64,000 nt of DNA. It comes from UBA6016 sp041915365. Lineage in GTDB: Bacteria > Campylobacterota > Campylobacteria > Campylobacterales > UBA6016. Both the position numbers and the translations under genes were made by a program. Within the stretch, counting starts at the first letter, position 1, and the number at the start of each line of letters is the position of its first letter. The notes under the pieces were generated by a model, which saw nothing but the letters and a program-made list of their open reading frames with translations, searched no databases and was not told where the DNA came from. Below are positions 18,027-27,384 of the stretch, piece by piece. The stretch covers positions 4,426-68,425 of the forward strand of contig JAYSBP010000013.1 of NCBI GenBank assembly GCA_041915365.1, in the 5' to 3' direction.

Positions 18027-18116
18027 TGTTACAATAAAATGACATAGGGCGAAGCCGCCGAAATATGATTTTTGTTGTAACAAAGCCGTAACCGTTGACG
18101 GTTAATATTGTAACAA
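18027..18116. promoter_or_regulatory. Divergent pstS/phoU regulatory region with repeated TTGTAACAA motifs
   Basis: The 173 bases between pstS and phoU contain TTGTAACAA at 18075-18083 and 18108-18116, 33 bases apart (three helical turns), and the inverted form TGTTACAAT at 18027-18035. Midway between the two forward copies is a perfect inverted repeat, TAACCGT-TG-ACGGTTA (18089-18104). The arrangement suggests binding of the response regulator encoded two genes downstream, i.e. a local Pho box. It does not match the E. coli consensus, and binding is inference. Confidence 0.5.
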
Positions 18117-18150
18117 AACACTCACAAATTTATCAAAAAGGTATTTAGCG

Positions 18151-18810
18151 ATGTTGCCAAACTTTGAGCAAAAAGCGAACGAAATAAGAAAAGACATAAT
18201 CACGATGGGCGAGTTTGTACTTTCATCGTTTGAAGAGTCGCTACACGGTATAAAAGAAGAAAATGTAGACCACCTAAAAGCTGCGAGAGAAGGAAATATA
18301 AAACATCTTACTTATATGGCGGACAGCGTTGATAATAACATCATAGTAGCTCTTGCACTGTATGCCCCTGAAGCTGGCGAATTAAGAGAGATGATAGCGC
18401 TTTTAAAAATAACAAACGAACTTGTCAGAATTGCGGAAGCTTCAAAAAAATTCTCAAGAGGTATGCAGGAGATTGTAGAAAGCGGCTCGGACATAAGCGC
18501 TATCAAACAATATATAATAGAACTTCACTCCGTTTCAATTAGATCAATCAAGCTTGTAATAGAGGGATTCAAATCCTTCTCGCAGGAAACGTACAGGGCT
18601 ATACATATAGAAGAAGAAAAAAGCGACGAAATATTCGACATCATTCAAAAAGAGGTTCTTAACTCCCTAAATGCGGATGGGCTAACAGGCACTTATATCA
18701 GACTAATAAAAACAATTAAGAAGCACGAGAGGGTAACCGACCATTGCGAAAATATAGCAAAACTGCTGCATTACGCAAAAGAGGGTGGCAAAATTAGCGT
18801 TAATATATAA
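18151..18810 (+). CDS. phoU: PhoU-like phosphate signalling regulator
   Basis: This 219-residue, mostly helical cytoplasmic protein has two PhoU repeats (about 10-105 and 118-212). Conserved PhoU features include the acidic segments IEEEKSDEIF near 150 and the KKHERVTDHCENIA helix near 190, which matches the metal-binding E-R-x-x-D-H-x-x-N-I motif. PhoU couples the Pst transporter to its sensor kinase, and the gene is followed by a response regulator and kinase 18 bases later, which supports that role. An AAGG site precedes the ATG. Confidence 0.9.
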   Translation: MLPNFEQKANEIRKDIITMGEFVLSSFEESLHGIKEENVDHLKAAREGNIKHLTYMADSVDNNIIVALALYAPEAGELREMIALLKITNELVRIAEASKKFSRGMQEIVESGSDISAIKQYIIELHSVSIRSIKLVIEGFKSFSQETYRAIHIEEEKSDEIFDIIQKEVLNSLNADGLTGTYIRLIKTIKKHERVTDHCENIAKLLHYAKEGGKISVNI

Positions 18811-18828
18811 ATACAAAAGTTACTCACT

Positions 18829-19497
18829 ATGAAAGAATTTGTTGTTATAGTTGAAGACGAGCTTGATATTCTTGAGCTTGTCGAGTATTCACTAAAAAAA
18901 GACGGCTACGATGTAGAGGGGTTTTTGGAGCCGTCTCGCGTTGAAAGCCTCCTTAGTAGTGAACACGTTGATTTGCTTATTATGGATAGAAATTTGCCAC
19001 ACACGGAAGGTGTCGAATTCGTCAAAGGGCTTCGCAAAAAAGGATTTCAAACTCCCGTTATATTTTTGACGGCAAAGACTGATGATAAGCATAAAATAGA
19101 AGGTCTTGAAGCTGGGGCTGACGACTACATAGTAAAGCCATTTAATATCAGTGAGCTACTTCTAAGGGTAAAGGCCGTTATCCGTAGAACGTCAAACAAA
19201 AAAGAGACATTACAACACAGAGATATAGTTATGATGCTGGACTCTCAGCAAGTTTTTGTCGGAGACAAAGAGGTTGGCCTTACAAAGCTTGAGTTCAATC
19301 TCTTATCAGAGCTTATTAAAAATAAAAATATAGTGCTCAGTAGAGACATTCTACTCTCATCCGTATGGAAAGAAGAAGAGTTCTATCAAGACAGAACCGT
19401 CGATGTTGCAGTCAAAAGATTGAAAGAAAAAATCGACCCAGATAAAAGCAAAAACTACATAACCTCGGTACGTGGGGTTGGATACAAGCTTTGCTAA
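18829..19497 (+). CDS. phoB: OmpR/PhoB-family response regulator
   Basis: A receiver domain (1-120) has the acidic pocket E9/D10, phosphoacceptor D53 (IMDRNLP), T81 and K103 (VKPF). A winged-helix DNA-binding domain (about 135-222) ends with the conserved RGVGYKL. It probably regulates pst and related genes in answer to the kinase encoded immediately downstream. The name PhoB rests on position between phoU and the kinase and opposite pstS; the Campylobacter counterpart is called PhosR. Confidence 0.87.
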   Translation: MKEFVVIVEDELDILELVEYSLKKDGYDVEGFLEPSRVESLLSSEHVDLLIMDRNLPHTEGVEFVKGLRKKGFQTPVIFLTAKTDDKHKIEGLEAGADDYIVKPFNISELLLRVKAVIRRTSNKKETLQHRDIVMMLDSQQVFVGDKEVGLTKLEFNLLSELIKNKNIVLSRDILLSSVWKEEEFYQDRTVDVAVKRLKEKIDPDKSKNYITSVRGVGYKLC

Positions 19498-20906
19498 AAC
19501 TCCACCATATTTTCCTAGTAAATCTTATAGCTCTCCTTTTTATAGTTCTAACGGCCGTAATGGGCGTTAGCTACTACTACATCAAGACGATAGACATTGA
19601 AACAATCAAAAGCCAACTACCAAAAAGCATGACCCTCATAGAAAATCTATTGCAGCAGGAAAAAACTTTTCTTGAAGTAGGCGAAACCGCTAACAAAATA
19701 AAAAATGATACGGGGCTTAGGATTACCATCGTTGATGAAAACGGTACGGTACTGATAGAAACAGACAAGAACGTAAAAGAGATGGTAAACCACGCCAACA
19801 GGCCGGAAATAATGCAGGCTATGAGAGAGGGCAAGGGGACTAGTGTCCGTTTTTCCACTACGACAAGCAAAAATTATATTTATCACGCAAAAACGAGCAC
19901 CTTAATAGGGCAAAAAGTATTTTTGCGTATAGCCTACCACACGAGTATAGTGGATGACTATCTATATCCTATTTGGCTAAAAATAGCCATAATATTTGCG
20001 TTGGCGGGATTGGTTGGCGTCTTTTTCTCATACAAGGTCAACAAAAAAATTCAATTTCAAATATCACAAATCACCTCTTATCTAACGGCCATTGAGGCAA
20101 AAAACTTCAAAGCGGAAATCAAACCTGCTTTTGCGGCTGAGTTTTTCTCTATCGCAAAAATGCTCAAGATACTTGCCCTCAAACTAGAAAAAAAAGAGCG
20201 TCAAAAACGAAAATATACGGCAAAACTAAAACTCAAAAACAAGCAGACAACAGAGATAATAGAAGCCATTAGTCACGAATTCAAAAATCCAGTCTCCGCA
20301 ATAATGGGATACACCGAAACACTACTGGGCGATATGGATATAGACAAAAAAATAAGCGAAAAGTTTTTGGCTAAGATATACAAAAACTCGCAAACAATCT
20401 CCTCTATGATAGATAGACTATCGCTCTCATTGAAGCTAGAAAACGACTCTCTTAGCCCGTCACTTGAGCAGTTTTCTATACTTGAAATAGTTGAAGACGC
20501 AAAAAATCAACTTGGTCATAAATACGCAAAAAGAGAGATTAGCGTTCAGGGCGAAAATGCCACCGTCACGGCAGATAAAACAATGATAAAACTCGTACTC
20601 GTAAACCTCATGGATAACGCACTCAAATACTCTGAGGAGAGTATTATCGTCAAAATCACAAAAGAAAACGAAGATGTAAAGGTGGACATAAAAGACTTCG
20701 GTCTCGGAATACCTGAGAGAGAGATAGAAAACATAACAAAAAAATTCTACCGCCTCTCAAAAAATAGCTGGGACAACTCGCTCGGGCTTGGTCTAGCGCT
20801 TGTAAGCTACATTCTAAAACTACACTCTTCGGAGCTTACGATAGAGAGCAAGATAGCCATGGGGTCAACATTTGGCTTTAAATTAAAAAGGGTTTTGGAA
20901 CGATAA
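19491..20906 (+). CDS. phoR: Phosphate-type sensor histidine kinase
   Basis: A membrane kinase of 471 residues. TM1 (about 6-28) and TM2 (about 160-182) flank a periplasmic domain of about 130 residues. A cytoplasmic linker follows, then a dimerisation domain with the H-box SHEFKNP near residue 263 and an ATPase domain with NLMDNALKYS, DFGLGIPE and GLGLALV. The start must be the TTG at 19491, overlapping the regulator's stop by seven bases, because TM1 begins within five residues and no ATG is available before M23. The Shine-Dalgarno match is poor, consistent with coupling. Most likely it phosphorylates the upstream regulator. Confidence 0.87.
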   Translation: MLKLHHIFLVNLIALLFIVLTAVMGVSYYYIKTIDIETIKSQLPKSMTLIENLLQQEKTFLEVGETANKIKNDTGLRITIVDENGTVLIETDKNVKEMVNHANRPEIMQAMREGKGTSVRFSTTTSKNYIYHAKTSTLIGQKVFLRIAYHTSIVDDYLYPIWLKIAIIFALAGLVGVFFSYKVNKKIQFQISQITSYLTAIEAKNFKAEIKPAFAAEFFSIAKMLKILALKLEKKERQKRKYTAKLKLKNKQTTEIIEAISHEFKNPVSAIMGYTETLLGDMDIDKKISEKFLAKIYKNSQTISSMIDRLSLSLKLENDSLSPSLEQFSILEIVEDAKNQLGHKYAKREISVQGENATVTADKTMIKLVLVNLMDNALKYSEESIIVKITKENEDVKVDIKDFGLGIPEREIENITKKFYRLSKNSWDNSLGLGLALVSYILKLHSSELTIESKIAMGSTFGFKLKRVLER

Positions 20907-20959
20907 TTGTACTGAGATAGTTAGGCATCGTTGAATGATTTTGCAAAAAAGGAATGGAT

Positions 20960-21163
20960 ATGCAAGCATTGATGGGCAACGAATTATCACCGCAAACACA
21001 GATAGAGATAAAGGTAATACTTAAAAACAAAGAGTTAGACGAAGAAGAGAAAATATTTGCGATACTAGAACTAGATGAACCGTCGATAGATGAGGCAATG
21101 GCGGAGAGAATAGTAAAGGGATATGTTAGGGGTTATAAAGTCGACCGCCACAGGGCGGCCTAG
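20960..21163 (+). CDS. Small hypothetical protein downstream of phoR
   Basis: I do not recognise this 67-residue acidic protein. It is rich in Glu, Leu and Ile and predicted helical, with a basic C-terminus (GYKVDRHRAA). AAGGA lies seven bases before the ATG at 20960; an ATG two codons earlier is open but too close to that site. It has no signal peptide or membrane segment. It may be co-transcribed with phoR, 53 bases upstream, and ends six bases from the convergent efp gene. Confidence 0.6.
   Translation: MQALMGNELSPQTQIEIKVILKNKELDEEEKIFAILELDEPSIDEAMAERIVKGYVRGYKVDRHRAA
21143..21160 (-). terminator. Candidate weak terminator of the efp transcript
   Basis: On the minus strand GGCCGCC-CTGT-GGCGGTC forms a seven-pair stem (one G-U) just past the efp stop, followed by an imperfect T-rich stretch (GACTTTAT). 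It lies inside the 3' end of the convergent small gene. The short U-tract makes it a weak call. Confidence 0.4.
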
Positions 21164-21168
21164 AGAGA

Positions 21169-21732
21169 TTATTTAACTTTGTCGAGATATTCGGCAGTTT
21201 TTGTGTCAACCCTTACCTTGTCACCTTCAACGACGTGATAAGGTACTTGAACCGTAAGACCTGTTTCAAGTTTTGCCGGTTTTCTGCTACCGCTTGCCGT
21301 GTCACCTTTGAAGTTAGGCGGTGTCTCCACCACAAGTAGCTCAACTATCGCAGGAACGTCTACTGTAATAGGTTTGCCGTTGTGAAACAATACCTCAACC
21401 TCAGTCGAGTCTACTATATAGTCTTTTGCATCGCCGACTTGGTCGTGAGTGAGCGGATACATTTCATAGCTTTCTTGCTCAATAAAGTGCATATAATCAT
21501 CATCCGCATAGGAGAAATTCATTACTCTTTGCTCCAGATTTGGCTCATCTGCTTTATCGCCCGCATGAAAAGTTTTCTCAAGAACTCTACCGTCAATTAG
21601 AGATTTTATTTTTGCTCTTACGAAAGCCGCACCTTTGCCAGGTTTGACGTGTTGATATTCCACAACCCTGTACGGGATGCCTTCAAGTTCTATTTTGAGA
21701 CCCTTTTTAAGGTCGCTCATTGAGTATGCCAT
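21169..21732 (-). CDS. efp: Translation elongation factor P
   Basis: EF-P relieves ribosome stalling at polyproline stretches. The 187-residue protein has the normal three-domain length. The tip loop is VKPGKGAAF with K33 at the position that is beta-lysylated by EpmA/EpmB in other bacteria; neither modifying enzyme is in this window. The ATG at 21732 follows AGGAGA at good spacing and is preferred over a TTG one codon earlier and the ATG at 21720. The gene overlaps the 3' end of the RND pump gene by 26 bases and so is probably co-transcribed with the efflux operon. Confidence 0.96.
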   Translation of the reverse strand: MAYSMSDLKKGLKIELEGIPYRVVEYQHVKPGKGAAFVRAKIKSLIDGRVLEKTFHAGDKADEPNLEQRVMNFSYADDDYMHFIEQESYEMYPLTHDQVGDAKDYIVDSTEVEVLFHNGKPITVDVPAIVELLVVETPPNFKGDTASGSRKPAKLETGLTVQVPYHVVEGDKVRVDTKTAEYLDKVK

Positions 21733-24700
21733 CAATTCTCCTAGGATTATTTTTTAGATGTCTCCAATACATAAGCGGCGTAACCACCAGTGTCAGAATT
21801 GTAGCAATCATTACCCCAAAAATCAATGAAACAGCTAGACCGTTCCATACAGGGTCAAGTACGATAACAAACGATGCAAGTGCTATTGCAAACGCCGTTA
21901 GAAGTATCGGTCTAAATCTAATCGCAGCCGCTTCAAGTATCGCATTTTCAAGAGTTTTGCCGCTTGCTATTAGCTCATCAGTAAAGTCTATAAGCATAAT
22001 CGCATTTCGCACGACAATACCCGCCAGGGCAATAAAGCCTATCATACTGGTAGCCGTAAAATATGTCGGAAATACAATATTCATTACCGCATGTCCAAAC
22101 ATAATACCTATCAAGGTAAGAGGAATTGCGCTTGTTACTATCCCAGGAACGCTAAAGCTTTTGTAGTAAGCCACCATAAGTAGATAAATCATAAGTACGG
22201 CCACACCGAATGCGCTTCCAAGGTCACGGAACGTATCAAAAGTTACTTTCCATTCGCCATCCATTACGATGTGATACTTTTTACCTGTAGCTATCTCTGT
22301 CAAATCTACGTTAAATCTAGGGCTGCCATCCCACTCAGCCTTGAAGCCTTCCATCTCAAAGAGCTTATTTCTTATCTCAAATTGAGCATATACGCTTCCC
22401 CTCTTGTCCATTTCGCCGGTAGCGATGGTGACGTTTTTGAGGTCTTTCGAGGTTATAGATTTGTCCTTCGTAACAAGCTCTACAGAGGCCAGCTCTTTAA
22501 TACTGACAAGTTCGCCGGTAGTTCTTGATGGAACTTTTAACTCCAAAATCTGATCTATGCTTTTTCTTGAATCTTTATCAAGCCTAACAAACACGTCAAC
22601 GGGAGACTTGTCTGCATCGGAAAGCACAACGGCAGGCTTACCGCCGTCGTTTGCAAGCATCAAAGTAGCCGCTATATCCTCGACAGACACGCCAAGCGCC
22701 GCCGCTTTTTGAAAATCAGGCTTAAGCGAGTATTTCATCATAGGTTTTTCACCCAGAACATCAGTATCTACAACACCCTCTGTTTTTTTCATGATATTTT
22801 GAATTTTATCGGCCAAAACTTCACGAGAGAGTTTATCTGAACCATATATCTCGAAAGCCAAAGTCGCAAGCACCGGAGGCCCTGGAGGATCTTCAACCAG
22901 CTTGATATTTGCGGAAGATATATTTTCGCAAGGCTTTATTTTTGGACGGACATAGCTTACAAATTCACTGGATTGAAGCTCTCTGTCAGCTTTGTCTCTC
23001 ATATTTACACGTATCTCTGCTACATTTTCACCATTTTTGATAGCAGTTCCACGAAGGAGGCCGTTGAAGTCAGGGATACCCGTAGTTCCAACAAAACTTT
23101 CAAAATCCCTTATATCTCTCTCGTTTTTAAGCACATTTTCGACGCACTCCGTTGTCTTCTTACTCTCAACAAGCGATGCGGACGTAGGTAGGTCAATAGT
23201 AATATTAAAGGTATCTACATTACTAGCCGGAAGCATTTTCGCTTTCACAAGTCCAACAGCAGGAAGAGCCAAAGACAAAACAAACAAACCTATAACTGAG
23301 AACATAAACATATATCTTTTTTTACGCTCTCTTAGCATCGGTCTTACATACTTGTCGTAAAATCTATATGTTTTTGTGCTCTCAAAAGAAAAATCATGCC
23401 CACTGTGATGTGGCTTTAGAAATCTATAAGCAAGCCAAGGCGAAAAAGCAAACGCAATAATCAAAGACGAAAACATTGCAACAGGAACGTTAAACGGTAT
23501 CGGCCCCATATAAGGCCCCATCATTCCAGTAACAAAAGCCATAGGTATAAACGCCATTACAACGGCAATGGTGGCTATAAATGTAGGATTGCCGACTTCG
23601 TTTGTGGCTCTAATAATTAGCCTAGCCTTGTCTTTTTCTCTTCCAAGAGCAAAATGTCTATGAATATTCTCAATAACAACGATAGCGTCGTCCACCAAAA
23701 GACCAAGAGATAATATGAGAGCAAAAAGCGTAATTCTATTGATTGTTTGGTCTATGAGAAGTCCGGCAAATAGCGTCAGAGCAAAAACCAACGGAATCGT
23801 AATAGAAACAATAGCCGCCTCTTTTAATCCGAGCATAAAATACAGCAGGAGCACGATAATACCTATTGATATAGCAAGGTGAAATGTAAGCTCTCCAACA
23901 ACGTGCCCAGCTTTATATCCATCATTTCTAGTTGTAATAAGCTCTACATCTTGCGGGAGTTTTGCCTTGATTTCAGCTAGTTTCGCATCTATAGCTTTAC
24001 CGACTACAACTGCATTTGAGCCTCTTTTTTTTGCTACAAAAAGGGTTAGTTGCTCATCCTTTTCGCCAATGCCTGTTCCGGCAGTAAATGCTTGCCCTTT
24101 TATTACATAAGCGTTTTGCTTCATATTTGACGGGGTTTCATCTTCTATAGTAGCTATCTCTTTGAGATATACGAGTCTACCACCCCTTGCCGATACGACT
24201 ATCTCACCCAAATCCTCATAGTTTTTGAGATACCCCTCAAATCCTATTTCTACACTTAGTTTTTCACCTTCGATTTTACCGGCAGGAAGAGAAGAGGCGA
24301 CAGACGATATGGCTTTTTGAACGTCAAACACGCTTAGATTGTAAGCGGAGAGCTTTGCCGAGTCCAACCAGATATTAAACTGTCTTTTGTTTTCCGGTTT
24401 AATACCGACTACAGACACGTCTTTTACCTGTGCAAGCTCATCGCTCATCTCTCTTGCGGTATTAAATAAAGCTCCATTGTCTATAGTTTTTGAGCTAATT
24501 GAGATAGCATATATAGGCACCTCGTCTATGTCCATCGGCTTAACAAGCGGTTGAGAGGCATTTTTTGGCAATAAGTCCATATTTTGCATAACTCTATCGT
24601 AGAGTTTTAGGAGCGAATTTTCTTTATTTTCACCAACCTTAAACTGTACGGTAACTACGCCAAAACCATTTTGAGCTATGCCAAATATATGGTCTACCCC

Positions 24701-25033
24701 TGTAAGCTCATTTAGTTTTTTAGAGAGTGGCTCCACCACCACTTTTTGCACATCCGCAGAATTTGCACCAGGGTATGCCACTATAATACTTGCCGATGGC
24801 ACGTCTATTTGTGGATTTTCCTCTTTTGGAGTTAGTATAAACGCAAAAATTCCAAGAACAAGCACAAAAGCCGCGATTATGGGTGTAAGAGGATTATGCA
24901 AAAAGGTTTTTGCCATTCTCCCCGCAAAATTTAGACGAACCTCTTCTTCTAGTTCATGGAGCTCGTGCTCTGTTTTTTCGAGCTTTTTTTCTATATGCTC
25001 TTTGTCAAACTCATTTTCAAATGTTTTTGGCAT
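21707..25033 (-). CDS. RND-family efflux pump, inner-membrane subunit
   Basis: A 1108-residue proton-driven pump. After a charged, coiled N-terminal extension of about 40 residues comes TM1 (LTPIIAAFVLVLGIFAF), a large periplasmic loop, TM2-6 with the proton-relay pair in LGLLVDDAIVVIENI, a second TM pair, a second periplasmic loop and the C-terminal TM block. The 12-TM, two-loop architecture and DD motif place it in the AcrB/MexB/CusA superfamily. The N-terminal extension is longer than usual. It lies four bases after the adaptor gene. Drug, solvent or metal substrate cannot be told from sequence by eye. Confidence 0.92.
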   Translation of the reverse strand: MPKTFENEFDKEHIEKKLEKTEHELHELEEEVRLNFAGRMAKTFLHNPLTPIIAAFVLVLGIFAFILTPKEENPQIDVPSASIIVAYPGANSADVQKVVVEPLSKKLNELTGVDHIFGIAQNGFGVVTVQFKVGENKENSLLKLYDRVMQNMDLLPKNASQPLVKPMDIDEVPIYAISISSKTIDNGALFNTAREMSDELAQVKDVSVVGIKPENKRQFNIWLDSAKLSAYNLSVFDVQKAISSVASSLPAGKIEGEKLSVEIGFEGYLKNYEDLGEIVVSARGGRLVYLKEIATIEDETPSNMKQNAYVIKGQAFTAGTGIGEKDEQLTLFVAKKRGSNAVVVGKAIDAKLAEIKAKLPQDVELITTRNDGYKAGHVVGELTFHLAISIGIIVLLLYFMLGLKEAAIVSITIPLVFALTLFAGLLIDQTINRITLFALILSLGLLVDDAIVVIENIHRHFALGREKDKARLIIRATNEVGNPTFIATIAVVMAFIPMAFVTGMMGPYMGPIPFNVPVAMFSSLIIAFAFSPWLAYRFLKPHHSGHDFSFESTKTYRFYDKYVRPMLRERKKRYMFMFSVIGLFVLSLALPAVGLVKAKMLPASNVDTFNITIDLPTSASLVESKKTTECVENVLKNERDIRDFESFVGTTGIPDFNGLLRGTAIKNGENVAEIRVNMRDKADRELQSSEFVSYVRPKIKPCENISSANIKLVEDPPGPPVLATLAFEIYGSDKLSREVLADKIQNIMKKTEGVVDTDVLGEKPMMKYSLKPDFQKAAALGVSVEDIAATLMLANDGGKPAVVLSDADKSPVDVFVRLDKDSRKSIDQILELKVPSRTTGELVSIKELASVELVTKDKSITSKDLKNVTIATGEMDKRGSVYAQFEIRNKLFEMEGFKAEWDGSPRFNVDLTEIATGKKYHIVMDGEWKVTFDTFRDLGSAFGVAVLMIYLLMVAYYKSFSVPGIVTSAIPLTLIGIMFGHAVMNIVFPTYFTATSMIGFIALAGIVVRNAIMLIDFTDELIASGKTLENAILEAAAIRFRPILLTAFAIALASFVIVLDPVWNGLAVSLIFGVMIATILTLVVTPLMYWRHLKNNPRRIDGILNERP

Positions 25034-25036
25034 ACC

Positions 25037-26020
25037 CTACTCCACTCTCTGACCGTCTTGCAGGCTCTCTTTTGGATTTTCTATTAGCTTCATCCCAAGA
25101 TTGATGCCGTCTACGGCAACGGTATCGCCATTTTGTTTTTTGATTTTTACAGCCTTGAATTTAGCAATCCCAGAGGCATATTCAAATACTCCGACTATCC
25201 CACCTCTTTTTGTGACTGTATTTACCGGTATTGCAAGCTGTCCTTGCGCCGATTTTGTAAGTAGTTTAACAAACATGCCGCTATAAAGCCCTTCTTGGCT
25301 CAAAGGCTCTGCCCTAAGTGAAAAGTTTCTAGCGTTAGCCCCGCTTGGTGTCAGAGACACTACCTTTGCATCTACGACTTTGGCACCGTTTTTAAAGCTT
25401 ACCGTTTGTCCGACCTTGAAATTATCAAGTTCTTCGACATATACATCAGCTCTTATCCTGAGGTCATTTTTGCCGCTAAGAAGTACGACTGGCTGACCAG
25501 GCATAGCAAGAGAGGCTGTAGTTAGGTATTTTTTTAGCACAACTCCATCCATTGGGGCACGTACAAGCGAATAGCCCTGCTCATTCCTAGCCTGCTTAAG
25601 CATTGCCGAAGATGAAGATAGCATTTGAGATTTTACCTCGTAGTTTAGTTTCATTCTCTCGTATTCTTTTTCACTAACAACGCCTTTATCAAGAAGATTC
25701 TTGTATCTCTCTAGGTCTTTTTTTGCATCTTCGGCGGTTGCTTTGGCGCTTAGATAGTTTGCGTTTGCGCTGATTGCCGCCGCTTCCGTTCCCGTGGCGT
25801 CAATTTCAAAAAGAGGTGTGCCTCTTTTGACGCTATCGCCCTCTTCGACGTATATTTTTTTGACATAACCACTTATTTTGGAGCTTATGGCGCTTTCGTT
25901 TTTGGAGTACACAACCGCCGAAAGCTCCGACTGAGAGGTCTTGCTGCCGACCGTATACAGCTTAGGCGCAGCCGCAAGCGACAAAGATAATGCCGTAGCT
26001 ATAAAAATAATCTTTTTCAT
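25037..26020 (-). CDS. RND efflux membrane-fusion (HlyD-type) adaptor
   Basis: A 327-residue periplasmic adaptor that links the RND pump to the outer-membrane channel. A signal peptide (MKKIIFIATALSLSLAAA) is followed by a split lipoyl domain (ISGYVKKIYVEEGDSVKRGTPLFEID and VRAPMDGVVLKKYL), an alpha-hairpin between them, and a beta-barrel/membrane-proximal region. There is no lipobox cysteine. It begins two bases after the TolC-like stop and ends four bases before the pump start, so all three genes form one operon. Confidence 0.92.
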   Translation of the reverse strand: MKKIIFIATALSLSLAAAPKLYTVGSKTSQSELSAVVYSKNESAISSKISGYVKKIYVEEGDSVKRGTPLFEIDATGTEAAAISANANYLSAKATAEDAKKDLERYKNLLDKGVVSEKEYERMKLNYEVKSQMLSSSSAMLKQARNEQGYSLVRAPMDGVVLKKYLTTASLAMPGQPVVLLSGKNDLRIRADVYVEELDNFKVGQTVSFKNGAKVVDAKVVSLTPSGANARNFSLRAEPLSQEGLYSGMFVKLLTKSAQGQLAIPVNTVTKRGGIVGVFEYASGIAKFKAVKIKKQNGDTVAVDGINLGMKLIENPKESLQDGQRVE

Positions 26021-26022
26021 TC

Positions 26023-27309
26023 TTAATCCTTTATTCCAAGCCCAACGGCGTATTTGTATTCTGCTTTTGAGTTAAGATACATAGCTTTTGCCTCTATCTC
26101 TTCCGCTTGCGAAACTAGGGCTTCAGCCTCTTTTTTTATTAGTTCGGTGATATTTGTTAGGCCGTTTTGATGTTTTATTTTATAGTTTTCAAATATTTGA
26201 GTAGCTAATTCTCTTTTTGATTTGCTTTGGGCGACCAGCTTCTCTTTTTGCTGCATATCAAGTTCTTTTTGCTTTGCATCAAACTTTGCGTACCCTTTCA
26301 TAGACGCAGCCTCAAAAGACGATTTCAAAAACTCAACCCTAGCTGCCTCTCTTCTAGCGCTTCCACCGCCAAAATCGGTCAGGCTATACGACACGCCCAC
26401 TCCGACCATATAAAAATCTTTTGAACCGGATAGTGTCAATACATCGTCGTTGTAGCCATATTTCGCATATCCAAAAACTTTTGGCAGATACTCGGAAATC
26501 GAAGCATCACTCTTTTTTTTGCTTGCCTCTTTTGCATACTCCGCCGCTTTTAGCTCATCTCTGTTTTCATAGCTTCCACCGGAAAGAGACACCTCATAAA
26601 AACCGCTTACGCCGTCAACACTCTCATCGTCTGTTAAAAATTTCAAATACTCAAGAGATGTTTTATATTGTTTTTCGGCCTCAAATAGCCTAGCGTCAGC
26701 GGTAGTTTTGGCTAGTGCGGCCTCCATAACGTCAGTTTTTGAAGCTAGTTTTTGCTTGTACATCTCATTCGTATTTGAGACTATCATTTCGACGCTTTTA
26801 TACGATAGTTTTGTTGCCTCAAGGTATCTTTTTGTGGCAACTGAATAATTGTAAGCTCTTAGCGCCTCTATAGCCATCTTTTTTTCATCTTTTTTTGCTA
26901 TAAACACAGAGGCTTGCTCCATATTTTTTACGGCATCTTCTTCTTTGCTTAGCATAAAGCCCGTAAACAACGGCACTTTATATTCAACCGTAGTTTCAAA
27001 ATTGTTTCTTGTTTTTGGATTATTCATGTCGTCAATCATCATATCCTCAGATGTAACTTCACGACTGGAAAGCTTTGAATTAAACACGTGTCCGGCATTA
27101 TTTGTCCTATAAAAATTTTCGTTTATAGTCACTTCGCCAAATTTTTTCGACCCTATCTCTCTGACTCTTGCTTTCGCAATTTCAAGACTTAATTTTTTAG
27201 CTTTTAGCTCTTTATTGTTGGTTAACGTTTTGTTTAATATCTCATCAAAATCATACTCTTTACCCATTACAACCAATGGAATGAGCAAAGCAAATAGGGT
27301 ATGTTTCAA
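26023..27309 (-). CDS. TolC-like outer-membrane efflux protein
   Basis: This 428-residue protein is predicted to be exported (MKHTLFALLIPLVVMG). It consists of two outer-membrane-efflux repeats with long heptad-like helices (about 45-240 and 250-425), as in TolC/OprM, the trimeric exit duct of tripartite pumps. Its start is best read as TTG, with AGGAG six bases upstream; no suitable ATG lies near. It is the first gene of the efflux operon, and two direct repeats lie in its upstream region. Confidence 0.87.
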   Translation of the reverse strand: MKHTLFALLIPLVVMGKEYDFDEILNKTLTNNKELKAKKLSLEIAKARVREIGSKKFGEVTINENFYRTNNAGHVFNSKLSSREVTSEDMMIDDMNNPKTRNNFETTVEYKVPLFTGFMLSKEEDAVKNMEQASVFIAKKDEKKMAIEALRAYNYSVATKRYLEATKLSYKSVEMIVSNTNEMYKQKLASKTDVMEAALAKTTADARLFEAEKQYKTSLEYLKFLTDDESVDGVSGFYEVSLSGGSYENRDELKAAEYAKEASKKKSDASISEYLPKVFGYAKYGYNDDVLTLSGSKDFYMVGVGVSYSLTDFGGGSARREAARVEFLKSSFEAASMKGYAKFDAKQKELDMQQKEKLVAQSKSKRELATQIFENYKIKHQNGLTNITELIKKEAEALVSQAEEIEAKAMYLNSKAEYKYAVGLGIKD

Positions 27310-27328
27310 GTTGCACTCCTGAATAATT

Positions 27329-27353
27329 ACTATAACTGGTTGTAAACTATAAC
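27329..27353 (-). promoter_or_regulatory. Direct repeat ACTATAAC upstream of the efflux operon
   Basis: Two identical octamers, ACTATAAC at 27329-27336 and 27346-27353, are spaced 17 bases start to start, 20-45 bases before the TolC-like start. On the minus strand they read GTTATAGT, so each also contains a TATAGT -10-like hexamer. They could be a tandem operator or duplicate promoter elements. Confidence 0.3.
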
Positions 27354-27384
27354 ATAATGGGTATTTATTTTTAATTAAATTAAA

